11,071 bases of DNA from Clostridiales bacterium (GTDB lineage Bacteria; Bacillota; Clostridia; Christensenellales; Aristaeellaceae), in NCBI GenBank assembly GCA_004552515.1, contig SFOF01000087.1, forward strand, positions 1 to 11,071, given 5' to 3'. Below are positions 1 through 7,137 of this stretch, one piece after another. The first letter of the stretch is position 1; each line of letters begins with the position of its first letter. Position numbers and translations under genes: made by a program. A model generated the notes under the pieces. It searched no databases, had not been told where the DNA came from, and saw nothing but the letters and a program-made list of their open reading frames with translations.

Positions 1-99
1 CCGGGCGGCGCGCTTCCGTACTCCGCTCGCTTCCCATTTCCGCGGGCACGGCGGAACGCGGCTGAATCCCAACGCCGCAAGCCGTTCGCGCGCACGACC
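1..99. other. left-edge stretch with no supported gene
   Basis: This short stretch follows the stop codon of the glycyl radical enzyme on the minus strand. An ATG at 107-105 overlaps the end of that gene and stays open to the window edge (about 35 codons, beginning MSEVVRANGL). It has no ribosome binding site, and its predicted peptide is Arg-rich and resembles nothing I recognise. It shows none of the CxxxCxxC or DGPG features expected near the N-terminus of a glycyl radical activating enzyme. A small inverted repeat, TTCCGC/GCGGAA at 38-43 and 51-56, has no T-tract and is not called a terminator. Confidence 0.4.
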
Positions 100-2220
100 T
101 CACTCATGCTCTGTGCGCTTGAGAATGTCCTCCTGCACGTCGCGGCCCAGCGCCGTATAATACGCGCTGAAGCCCGACACGCGCACGACCATGCTCTCAT
201 AGCCTGCGGGATGGTTCATCGCGTCGATCAGCGTCTCGCGCGAGACCGAGTTGATCTGCATCTCCTGCCCGCCGCGCGCGAAATAGGCGCGGATGAGCGC
301 GCGCAGGCGGCCGCGCTTTTCCTCGTCCGTGAACATCGAGGGGCTGAACTTCTGGTTGAGCACCGTGCCGCAGGACACCAGCCGGTAATCCGGCTTCGTG
401 ACCGAGAGCACTACCGCCGTGGGGCCGGCGTGATCGCGCCCGTGCATGGGCGAGGCCGCGTCGCTCATCGGCTCGCCGTTTTCCCGGCCGTCCGGCGTGG
501 CCGCCACCTCGCGCCCGGCGGGGATGTTCGACGTGTTCGAGGCGATGCCCGTATAGATCGCGCCGCCGTCCCAGGTGCGATAGCGGCTGAAGATCTCGTC
601 GGTCTTTTTGACATACCACACGGCGTATTTGTCCACGAAGTCGTCGCCGTTGCCGTATTTGGGCGCGTCCAGCATCAGCCGCCGCTCCGCGCCGTGCCCC
701 TCGAAATTCGCCGCCAGAATATCGCGCAGCTCTTCCAGCGTCATGCGATGATCGACGTAGACCAGCTTTTCGATCGCCGCCAGACTGTCCGCCACCGTAC
801 CGATGCCCATACAGGCCGCGCCGTGAACGGACGGATAGACCGCGCCGCCGTCGTTGATGTCCCGGCCCCGGCCGATGCAGTCGCGGCAGAAGCAGCTCAG
901 GAAGGGCGATATGTACTTTTTGCGGTCGTAGCGCTCGTTTTCGTTGCGGAAGCGCATCATGTATTCCGCCGCGCCGAAGCGCATCTGCGTCTCGAAGGCG
1001 CGCATGAAGTCATCCATCGTCTCAAACGACGCGATGTCGCCGGTGTCCGGCCCCATCTTCACGCCGGTCTGCATACACGCGCCGCGATTGAGCGCCAGCT
1101 CGATATACTTGGGCACGTTGTAGCGCCCGTCCGACCACGGCGGCTGCATCCCCTGAATGAAGTTTTCAATGCAGCCCACCATGCAGTAATTGCGCGCGTC
1201 CTCGAGGGCGTAGCCGTGCCGCGCGAGCGCCGGAATATTCACCTCGTCGTTCATGAGCGCGGGATAGCCCAGCCCCGTACCGATGACCTGCAAACACGCG
1301 TCGAGGAAATCCTCCGGGATGCCCGAATGGATGCGCGCCGACAGATTCGGCCCCGGAATGTTGCAGGCGCCCACGGCGTGGAGGATGATATAGGACAGCT
1401 CGTTCAGCGCGTTCTCGCCCGTCTTCGTCACGCCGCCGATGGAGATGTTCACCACGTCGTCCGCGCCCATGAGCCGCCGCTCGCCGATCTTGTACAGCGT
1501 GCAGGCGACCAGCTCGCAGGCCTCGTCCGGCGTGAGCCGCCCCGCGTCCGCATCGCGCTTATAATAAGGATAGAGGAACTGATCCATGCGGCCGATCGCC
1601 ATGGCGTAGCGCCCCTCGCACAGAAACGCCGTGTGAACCAGCCACATCAGCTGAAGCGCCTCCCGGAACGTCTCCGGCGCGGCGTGAGCCACCCTTTCGC
1701 ACACGGCGGCGGCCTGATCCAGCCCCTTCGTTCTCGCCTCGGCGGCAAAGCCTTCTATGAAGCGCGAAAACGCCCGCATGGCGATGGCGGCGGATTCCAG
1801 AAAGATCTGCGCGTCATGATCGTCCTCATGCGCCTTCATGGAGCGGTCAATGCGCTCGAGCGTGCCGTCCACGCCCTCCCGCAGGAATGTCTCATAGTCG
1901 GGCGCGTAGTGGTCGCTGTTTGTGATGAACGTCCTCTCGCCATAGCTGGAGACGATCGAGCGCGCCCACTTATACCCGGCCTCGTCGTACTCGCCCTCAA
2001 ACGCGACCATATCGGCCATCGAACCGAGGATCAGATCGCTTTCATAGACGCGCTTGGGGCAGTCCTCAAAGAGCGACTCGATCGCATAGGCGCGCGCAAT
2101 GGCGTTTTCATCGTCCATGTGCGCCGCATAGCCGCGCGCCATATAGACGTCGCGCATCAGCCGTCCGCTGGTATCGGGGCGGGCGTTCATCTCCCGCCGG
2201 AGCGCTTCCAGATACTTCAT
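100..2220 (-). CDS. glycyl radical enzyme (PFL-like, substrate unassigned)
   Basis: This is a complete 706-residue member of the pyruvate formate-lyase/glycyl radical enzyme superfamily, an oxygen-sensitive cytoplasmic enzyme class. The C-terminal glycyl radical loop is plain: RVSGFSAYY with radical Gly683, followed by the usual DVQEDILKRTE tail. The thiyl-radical loop reads YCMVGCIEN, giving catalytic Cys350 and, two residues on, Glu352. This Cys-x-Glu arrangement is typical of the dehydratase, C-N lyase and decarboxylase branches, whereas true PFL has adjacent cysteines. Other family landmarks are HYAPDYE (104-110), NDGGAVYPS (456-464) and ATPDGRENGEP (574-584). It is shorter than most family members, which are often near 800 residues. 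The segment after the catalytic loop (NFIQGMQPPWSDGRYN) differs from the GCVEP-type sequence of well-known dehydratases, so I do not name a substrate. The start overlaps the stop of the AraC-family gene and has an ideal AGGAGG. A separate radical SAM activase would be needed and is not in the window. Confidence 0.93.
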   Translation of the reverse strand: MKYLEALRREMNARPDTSGRLMRDVYMARGYAAHMDDENAIARAYAIESLFEDCPKRVYESDLILGSMADMVAFEGEYDEAGYKWARSIVSSYGERTFITNSDHYAPDYETFLREGVDGTLERIDRSMKAHEDDHDAQIFLESAAIAMRAFSRFIEGFAAEARTKGLDQAAAVCERVAHAAPETFREALQLMWLVHTAFLCEGRYAMAIGRMDQFLYPYYKRDADAGRLTPDEACELVACTLYKIGERRLMGADDVVNISIGGVTKTGENALNELSYIILHAVGACNIPGPNLSARIHSGIPEDFLDACLQVIGTGLGYPALMNDEVNIPALARHGYALEDARNYCMVGCIENFIQGMQPPWSDGRYNVPKYIELALNRGACMQTGVKMGPDTGDIASFETMDDFMRAFETQMRFGAAEYMMRFRNENERYDRKKYISPFLSCFCRDCIGRGRDINDGGAVYPSVHGAACMGIGTVADSLAAIEKLVYVDHRMTLEELRDILAANFEGHGAERRLMLDAPKYGNGDDFVDKYAVWYVKKTDEIFSRYRTWDGGAIYTGIASNTSNIPAGREVAATPDGRENGEPMSDAASPMHGRDHAGPTAVVLSVTKPDYRLVSCGTVLNQKFSPSMFTDEEKRGRLRALIRAYFARGGQEMQINSVSRETLIDAMNHPAGYESMVVRVSGFSAYYTALGRDVQEDILKRTEHE

Positions 2221-3053
2221 GACTTTTCCTCCTCAAAATGGACGTGCGCGGCGCGATACTGGCGCGCGCTCATGCCCGTATAGCGCTTGAATTGCCTTGA
2301 CAGATAGTGTTCGTCCTCCAATCCGGCCGCGCGCCCCGCCTCCTTGAGCGACAATCCGCTCGTGTCCATCAGCAGCCGCACGCGCCGGATGCGCGCCTCG
2401 GCGACGGCCTCCGTAACGCTCATGCCGGCGTTTTTCGCAAACAGATTGGCCAGATAGCCCTCGCTGATGTTCAGCTGCGCGGCGATGACGCGCGTCGAAA
2501 GCGGCTCTGAGAGATGCTCGGCGATATACGCCCGGGCGCGGCGCACATACCTCTCGCCCGAGGGCGGCAGGCTGTCCGGCCATCTCAGCTGCGCCATGCG
2601 CACCGCCGCGTCGCTCATTTCCGACAGGAGCGCCAGTATGAGCGAGGCGCACCTTACGCGCCACGCGCCCTCGCCCGCCGAAAACACGCGGATGATCTCC
2701 CGAATGGTCTGCGATCCGCCCGGCGCCAGCTGCCCGTCGCAGCTTTCCGGCATGACGAGCGTCAGCGCGCCGTTTTCCTCGCGCCGCGTCTCGAACGCCG
2801 CCGCCTCCGCCTCGCCGATGGGAATCGCGTCGATGCGCGCCGAAAAGCTGACCGTCCAGTGGCTGTGAACCGGCGCGTCGCTGCTCATGCGGCAGGGCGC
2901 GTCGTACATGAACGCGCACAGATGCCCCTGCGGAACGATCTGCTCCGCCCTTCCCTCGCAGACGCGCCGGGCCGCGCCCTGAACGATATAGCCGATCTGC
3001 ATCATGTCGCGCCCCGCGGGGATCGTCAGCCGGTAATCCCGAACGAAGCGCAT
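2217..3053 (-). CDS. AraC-family transcriptional regulator
   Basis: This is a 278-residue AraC/XylS-type regulator. The C-terminal DNA-binding domain holds two helix-turn-helix units, about residues 184-208 (VIAAQLNISEGYLANLFAK) and 234-262 (SLKEAGRAAGLEDEHYLSRQFKRYTGM). It ends in the family-typical SARQYRA. The first 100 or so residues look like the beta-rich cupin sensor domain of this family, where GY, PQGH and HSHW lie on a hydrophobic framework; the ligand cannot be deduced. The gene is directly upstream of the glycyl radical enzyme with a 4-bp ATGA overlap, so the two are almost certainly co-transcribed. The likely job is to sense the enzyme's substrate, or a related metabolite, and control this operon. 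A good promoter and a perfect inverted repeat lie just upstream, allowing autoregulation. The ribosome binding site is weak (GGGCGGAA), in contrast to that of the following gene. Confidence 0.93.
   Translation of the reverse strand: MRFVRDYRLTIPAGRDMMQIGYIVQGAARRVCEGRAEQIVPQGHLCAFMYDAPCRMSSDAPVHSHWTVSFSARIDAIPIGEAEAAAFETRREENGALTLVMPESCDGQLAPGGSQTIREIIRVFSAGEGAWRVRCASLILALLSEMSDAAVRMAQLRWPDSLPPSGERYVRRARAYIAEHLSEPLSTRVIAAQLNISEGYLANLFAKNAGMSVTEAVAEARIRRVRLLMDTSGLSLKEAGRAAGLEDEHYLSRQFKRYTGMSARQYRAAHVHFEEEKS
2228..2233 (-). promoter_or_regulatory. ribosome binding site of the glycyl radical enzyme
   Basis: A full AGGAGG lies 7 nt before the ATG at 2220, inside the 3' end of the upstream AraC-family gene. 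Together with the ATGA stop/start overlap at 2220-2217 it fixes the start. It suggests strong, coupled translation of the enzyme from a shared transcript. Confidence 0.85.
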
Positions 3054-3099
3054 CGCGCGTTTCCGCCCGTTTCCTTATCGAAATAGACCCTACGCTCCC

Positions 3100-3129
3100 A
3101 TTTTACAATAGGAGCCGTCCCTCTGTCCA
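3100..3129 (-). promoter_or_regulatory. predicted sigma-A promoter of the AraC-GRE operon
   Basis: On the minus strand, TGGACA (3129-3124) and TAAAAT (3105-3100) are separated by 18 bp; each box matches the sigma-A consensus at five of six positions. Transcription would begin near 3093, giving a leader of about 40 nt before the ATG at 3053. The -35 box lies inside the loop and arm of the inverted repeat at 3112-3139. The call rests on sequence alone. Confidence 0.55.
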
Positions 3130-3139
3130 TGGACGGCTC
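3112..3139. repeat. perfect 9-bp inverted repeat, candidate operator
   Basis: GAGCCGTCC (3112-3120) and GGACGGCTC (3131-3139) are perfect complements around a 10-nt centre. A second, overlapping 10-bp palindrome, GTCCATGGAC, spans 3125-3134. The repeat covers the -35 box and spacer of the AraC promoter. It is not a canonical intrinsic terminator for the upstream FliB-family gene: on the minus strand the T-run precedes the stem and no T-tract follows it. An operator role is inferred from position and symmetry. AraC-type proteins usually bind direct half-sites, so a different dimeric repressor, or a transcript hairpin, remains possible. Confidence 0.5.
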
Positions 3140-3167
3140 AAAAAATATGCACAATTCCCACACAAAA

Positions 3168-4244
3168 CTACAGGCACATTTTCAGCAGCCAGCGCCTTCC
3201 GCCGCGATTCACATCGCCCAGCATCGCCCAGACCGCGTCCAGATTCTCCTGAGAATGTTCAATCTCCCGCGAATACAGCCGCGCCAGCTCCGTGCGCCGC
3301 GCCCTGTCCGCGTCCCTTTCCGCGCGGTGCAGCCGGCGGATCAGCGCGACGCTCAGGACCGCCAGCTTGACCGAGCGACAGGCCGCGCCGTCGAACACGC
3401 TCTCCAGAAAATAGCGATAGAGATAGTAGACCAGCAGGTTTTCGTATTCGCCGTCCGGCCCCGCTTCCCCACGCGCCGCATACGCGCCCGCCAGCACGCC
3501 GCCCCACTGGCCGGTCAGCCGCTCGAGTGCCGACAGATCGTCAAGCCAGTCCCGCCAGATCAGCTCCGCATCGCGGCCGCCCGCGGTCATTCTCCGCGCT
3601 TTCTCCAGCCCTTCACGGCGAACGCCCGCGTCTCGATAGGCCGCGCAGAGGCTCTCGACGGCCTCGCCCGCGTCCAACCGCTTCTGGGCCTCCGCCGCCA
3701 GCTGAAGGCAGAGCGCCATCCGTTCGCCGATGCTATGGCCGCGGTTCTGCGCCAACGCAATCAGCGCGCGCCGCAGCGCCCGCAGCTCCAGATAGAGCGA
3801 CGCGTCGATGTCGTTGGGCTGAACCTCGAGCGACGCGTCCTCATGCGTCTCAAACGCGATGCGTTCCGCGCCCATGATGAGCCGCGCCGCCTCCGGGCAG
3901 GAAAGCGACAGCCCCCGCTCGCGCACCGCGCCGTAATCATGCTCAAAGCGCGGAAACCGGCGGCAGGTTCGGCACAGCGCGTCCTCGCCCAGCGCCGAAT
4001 GAATATCACACAGGTTCTCGCCGTTCAAAAACGGACAGCGCCCGTCGCTTAAATGAAAATTATACTCGCCGTCGGTCGTCTCGAGCGCCGCGCGCAGCCT
4101 CTCGCCCAGCGCCCCGTCCACGCCGCGATAGCGCCGCGCGCTTTCCTCATCGACCACGACCTCCCAGCCCACGCAGCAGGTGTCCGGACACGCGCCGGCC
4201 AGGCAATGAAACAGCGCGTAATGCGCCGGTGCAGTCACCTTCAT
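3168..4244 (-). CDS. FliB-family (flagellin lysine N-methylase-like) Cys-cluster protein
   Basis: This 358-residue protein has the N-terminal signature of the FliB family. The founding member is the flagellin lysine N-methylase of Salmonella; clostridia carry many relatives. The conserved block starts at residue 1 (MKVTAPAHYALFHCLAGACPDTCC, then GWE). Metal or Fe-S cluster ligands would be among Cys14, Cys19, Cys23, Cys24, Cys70 (RCPFL), Cys79 (LCDIH), Cys91, Cys94 (LCRTCRRFPR) and Cys116 (LSCPEAAR). The remaining roughly 240 residues are helical, charged and poorly conserved. No flagellin or other flagellar gene is nearby, so flagellin as substrate is not supported; the family match is clear but the target is unknown. 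It begins 19 bp after the stop of the FAD oxidoreductase with GGAGG at 4261-4257, so it is probably the second gene of that operon. Confidence 0.85.
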   Translation of the reverse strand: MKVTAPAHYALFHCLAGACPDTCCVGWEVVVDEESARRYRGVDGALGERLRAALETTDGEYNFHLSDGRCPFLNGENLCDIHSALGEDALCRTCRRFPRFEHDYGAVRERGLSLSCPEAARLIMGAERIAFETHEDASLEVQPNDIDASLYLELRALRRALIALAQNRGHSIGERMALCLQLAAEAQKRLDAGEAVESLCAAYRDAGVRREGLEKARRMTAGGRDAELIWRDWLDDLSALERLTGQWGGVLAGAYAARGEAGPDGEYENLLVYYLYRYFLESVFDGAACRSVKLAVLSVALIRRLHRAERDADRARRTELARLYSREIEHSQENLDAVWAMLGDVNRGGRRWLLKMCL

Positions 4245-4263
4245 GGCAAAACGCCCCCTCCGC

Positions 4264-6918
4264 TCACACGCACAGCTCGGGATAGCGCGCGTTCCAGATC
4301 CCGCGCGCCGTATCGGTCAGATTCTCGCGAAGCCGGCTGTCGTTCATCATCGTCGAGGACATCTCAAAGGCGGGATCGGCCAGCACGGCCCTCATCCGGG
4401 GCAGCAGACTCGCCTCGAGATCCGGGCAGCGCTCCAGCAGCTCCATGAGCGCCGCGAACGCGTGGCTCCTGAACTGGAAGCGCACGTCCTCCCGGTTGTC
4501 GAAGATATACGGACGGCCGATGGGCATATCGTCCGTGCTCTCGGGATGCTCGAAGTACGCCGTCAGCCGTTCGGCCGCAGCGCGCAGCCCCAGACGACCG
4601 CAGGCCAGCATCACGGCCATGACCCGCGGCGGCACATACATCTTGCTGGTGGAGGGAATATAGCCGCTGCGATCGTCCAGCGCACGCAGCAGCACGTCCG
4701 CGCCGTCGTCAAAGCCATTCAGCGAAAGCGCCAGCGCCGCGTTGACCGCCAGCCGTTCGCCGCCCGCCTTCAGCCAGCCCGCCAGCGTCTCGCGGAACGC
4801 CGCGCCCCTCTGCCGCGCCGACCAGAGCGCATAGCCGCACTGCTCGCTCTCAAGCCCCGCGCGGATCTCGCCTTCATCGGTCAGCCAGGGCGTGCCTTCC
4901 GCGCTGAAGCTCTCGGCGATGGGCTGCCGCTCGAGCGCCGGTCTGTCATCCGCCTTCAGCGCGCCGTAGCGCAGCATACCCGCGCGCAGATCTTCATACG
5001 GCATTGTGCGCGCGCTCTTTCCGCTCCTTATGCTGTATTCGGCCAGCAGCACAGCCGCCTCGGCGCAGCGCGCCATATCGTCCATCATGCGCAGGCCGTA
5101 GGACAGGCTGTGGTCGCACGAGACGTGCCGCCCCGCCGCAAGCAGGCCGTTCCAGCCCCTGGGAATCAGTATGCCCGCCGGCAGCGGAATCTTCAGATTC
5201 CAGCCCCACATCCCCGCGATCGAAAACCAGTCGCGCAGAACCGGCTCCTCGAAGGCGAAATCCTTGCTGTGGCCGTCGATGTTCGAGTACATATAGAACA
5301 TGGGATGATCGGTGTAGACGCCGTTTAGCGCGTCGCTCAGGCGCGCCGTTTCCTCGCCGGCGATGCGCTCGCCCTCGCGCAGGCCGGTCAGCATCGCCGT
5401 GCCCATGTATACGCGCCCGTCCTTTTCCGGCCGGTAGCAGTCGAGCCGGTGGAATCGATCGGACGCGGCATTCACTATCGCCCGCCCGAACGCGCGCGCG
5501 TCATACTGATCCACAACGCCGCAGTCGGTATACGAAAAGCCGAACACGCCCGACGCGGGATCATAGAGATTGACCACGCTCGAGAAGGGCATGAACAGGC
5601 CATCCGCGCCGCGCCCCTTCTGCATTTCGCAGCCCGCCGCGCGGCAGAGCACGCCGTCCGCCGTCGCGTCGATGATCTGTTTGGCGTAAACGACGTGTAC
5701 GCCGTCCGCCGCCCAGTAGCGCGCGCCCACAGCCGTCCTTTCGCCATCGGTCAGCGCCTCCGTGACCATCGCGTTATAAACGCGCCTTACGCCGCCCTCG
5801 TCAAGCGCCCGTTCCAGCGCGTACATTTTGGCCAGCGAACCGCCGCCGTTCGTGGGATGCGCCGCCAGCACGTCCCGGCACGCCGCCTGATAGCGGTCGA
5901 TTTCGCGATAAAAGCCGCTCTTGCGTTCGCCCTGATAATAGTTGAACACCGAGCCGGCCGTCGCCGCGCCGCCCGGAACGGACAGATTTTCAACGCCCAG
6001 CACGCTCAGTCCGCGCGCCGCCGCGTAAACCGCCGCCACAGCGCCCGCCGTGCCCAGGCCCGCGACCAGCACGTCCACGTCCGCGTCGCGGATTTCCTCC
6101 GGCACAGCGGGCCGCGCCGCTTCAGCGCCCCAGACCGCCGACCGCGCAAGGGACGCGCCCGCCGCCCAGGCTTCAAGCGGCTCGCCATAGGCCTGAGACG
6201 GAACCCACGCCGCGTCCGCCGCGAAAAAGCGCGCTCTCTCGCTCGATCGAACCGACGGATAAGCCGCGATATGCACGATTTTCGCGCGGCCGTCCTCCGC
6301 GGCGCGCCACAGATCGATCAGCCGCCGCGACGCGCCCGCCACGCTCTCGCCGGGGAGCATCGGAAAATCGCCGTAAGCCGCCTCGCCATAGCAGCCGGGG
6401 CGCGGGGCGACGCCATCGACGGGCGCCTCGCTCTGCACCGCATAGGAAAGCGTCGCGGCGCATTCGGGCGCGTCCTGCCGCCAGAACAGGCGCGTCGCAA
6501 AGTCCGCCGTCGTATCGACGATCCGGCGCGCGCGGATATGATACGCCCCGCCCAGCGAAAACGCCGTCACATCGAACGCGCCGCTCTCATCGCGCGCAAT
6601 GCCCGTGACGCGGCTGAAGAAAAACGGATCCGCGCCGCACTGCGCCAGTCGACCGGCCAGCACCGCCCCCAGCGCGGGCAGGTGAAGCACGCCGCGTTCA
6701 TTGACCGCGCCGCGCGCCGTCAGCTCGTCCAGCAGGCCGCGCGCTTCGTCCGGACAGTCTGCCCGATCAACGGGATCGGCCCTCCAGCTTTCGGCATAGT
6801 CATAGCCGACAAGGCCGGCGCTCTCCAGCACGGCGCAGCGCCGCCCCGCCCTTTCCGCTTCCTCGGCCCAGGCGCAGGCCAGCGTCGTCGCGCCGATGAA
6901 CAGATAATCATAAATCAT
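4264..6918 (-). CDS. tandem-module FAD-dependent oxidoreductase with HEAT-like C-terminus
   Basis: This is an 884-residue flavoprotein of the FAD_oxidored type (PF12831-like). The well-formed FAD-binding module begins at residue 282 (DVLVAGLGTAGAVAAVYAA), with GxGxxG glycines 287, 289 and 292 and an acidic residue at 310. It continues through IIDATAD (415-421) to the closing FAD motif LLAAGRHVSCDHS (592-604). Residues 1-270 look like a degenerate copy: a Rossmann-like start (YDYLFIGATTLACAWAEEAE, 3-22) without the GxGxxG glycines, then IVDTTAD at 133-139. The copies lie in register about 280 residues apart. Residues from about 720 onward are Ala/Leu-rich helical pairs resembling HEAT repeats. 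Start choice: ATG 6918 has GGAGG 7 nt upstream and leads directly into the Rossmann strand. An in-frame ATG at 7035 would add 39 residues from within the promoter and leader. Substrate and electron acceptor are unknown. Downstream it is linked to the FliB-family gene. Confidence 0.87.
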   Translation of the reverse strand: MIYDYLFIGATTLACAWAEEAERAGRRCAVLESAGLVGYDYAESWRADPVDRADCPDEARGLLDELTARGAVNERGVLHLPALGAVLAGRLAQCGADPFFFSRVTGIARDESGAFDVTAFSLGGAYHIRARRIVDTTADFATRLFWRQDAPECAATLSYAVQSEAPVDGVAPRPGCYGEAAYGDFPMLPGESVAGASRRLIDLWRAAEDGRAKIVHIAAYPSVRSSERARFFAADAAWVPSQAYGEPLEAWAAGASLARSAVWGAEAARPAVPEEIRDADVDVLVAGLGTAGAVAAVYAAARGLSVLGVENLSVPGGAATAGSVFNYYQGERKSGFYREIDRYQAACRDVLAAHPTNGGGSLAKMYALERALDEGGVRRVYNAMVTEALTDGERTAVGARYWAADGVHVVYAKQIIDATADGVLCRAAGCEMQKGRGADGLFMPFSSVVNLYDPASGVFGFSYTDCGVVDQYDARAFGRAIVNAASDRFHRLDCYRPEKDGRVYMGTAMLTGLREGERIAGEETARLSDALNGVYTDHPMFYMYSNIDGHSKDFAFEEPVLRDWFSIAGMWGWNLKIPLPAGILIPRGWNGLLAAGRHVSCDHSLSYGLRMMDDMARCAEAAVLLAEYSIRSGKSARTMPYEDLRAGMLRYGALKADDRPALERQPIAESFSAEGTPWLTDEGEIRAGLESEQCGYALWSARQRGAAFRETLAGWLKAGGERLAVNAALALSLNGFDDGADVLLRALDDRSGYIPSTSKMYVPPRVMAVMLACGRLGLRAAAERLTAYFEHPESTDDMPIGRPYIFDNREDVRFQFRSHAFAALMELLERCPDLEASLLPRMRAVLADPAFEMSSTMMNDSRLRENLTDTARGIWNARYPELCV

Positions 6919-6925
6919 GCTTTTT

Positions 6926-6930
6926 CCTCC
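6926..6930 (-). promoter_or_regulatory. ribosome binding site fixing the oxidoreductase start
   Basis: GGAGG sits 7 nt before ATG 6918. It decides for this start over the in-frame ATG at 7035, which overlaps the predicted -10 box at 7032-7027 and so cannot lie on a transcript from that promoter. Confidence 0.8.
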
Positions 6931-6932
6931 CC

Positions 6933-6970
6933 GCAAGCGCGTTTCAACAGGCAGTCGATAACCCGCTTGC
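6933..6970 (-). promoter_or_regulatory. inverted repeat in the oxidoreductase mRNA leader
   Basis: Within the roughly 100-nt leader, GCAAGCG (minus strand, 6970-6964) can pair with CGCTTGC (6939-6933) across a 24-nt loop. The 3' arm ends 2 nt before the GGAGG ribosome binding site. It may influence ribosome access. I do not recognise a known riboswitch or T-box motif in the leader, so this is only a structural observation. Confidence 0.3.
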
Positions 6971-7026
6971 CGCGCGCTCAGACCGCCCCGGAAAATCAAA
7001 GGCTTCAGCCGCCGAATCTCAGCTTC

Positions 7027-7055
7027 ATTATACACGATGGAAGAAAGGCGCGCAA
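7027..7055 (-). promoter_or_regulatory. predicted promoter of the oxidoreductase-FliB unit
   Basis: A perfect TATAAT (minus strand 7032-7027) has TTGCGC (7055-7050) 17 bp upstream. The -10 is ideal and the -35 weak (three of six). Start of transcription would be near 7020, giving a leader of about 100 nt before ATG 6918. The promoter lies in the 219-bp gap after the LUD gene, so this unit can be expressed on its own. Confidence 0.55.
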
Positions 7056-7137
7056 GAGTCCGCCGCCCGCAAAGCCGCCGGAAGACAAACGGAATCGAGG
7101 GCCGGACAGACCGCCCGCCCCCGCCGCCGTTTTTTTC

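Noticed and set aside
1..107. glycyl radical activating enzyme starting at the left edge
   Set aside because: A short open frame overlaps the end of the GRE, but it has no ribosome binding site and none of the expected activase N-terminal motifs in the visible codons.
100..2220. true pyruvate formate-lyase (PflB)
   Set aside because: PflB has two adjacent catalytic cysteines. This protein has a single Cys followed by Ile-Glu, the pattern of the dehydratase/lyase/decarboxylase branch.
106..2283. 725-codon open frame on the plus strand opposite the glycyl radical enzyme
   Set aside because: It mirrors a confidently identified gene. Its protein is rich in Arg, His, Ala and Val without any recognisable domain, as expected for the antisense of a GC-rich coding sequence.
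3112..3139. intrinsic terminator for the FliB-family gene
   Set aside because: The stem is strong, but the T-run comes before it on the minus strand and no T-tract follows; on the plus strand an A-run follows. An operator-like or other role fits better.
6919..7035. 39-residue N-terminal extension of the oxidoreductase from ATG 7035
   Set aside because: That ATG overlaps the predicted -10 box, and the added residues do not resemble a domain. ATG 6918 has a well-placed GGAGG and begins right at the Rossmann-like strand.
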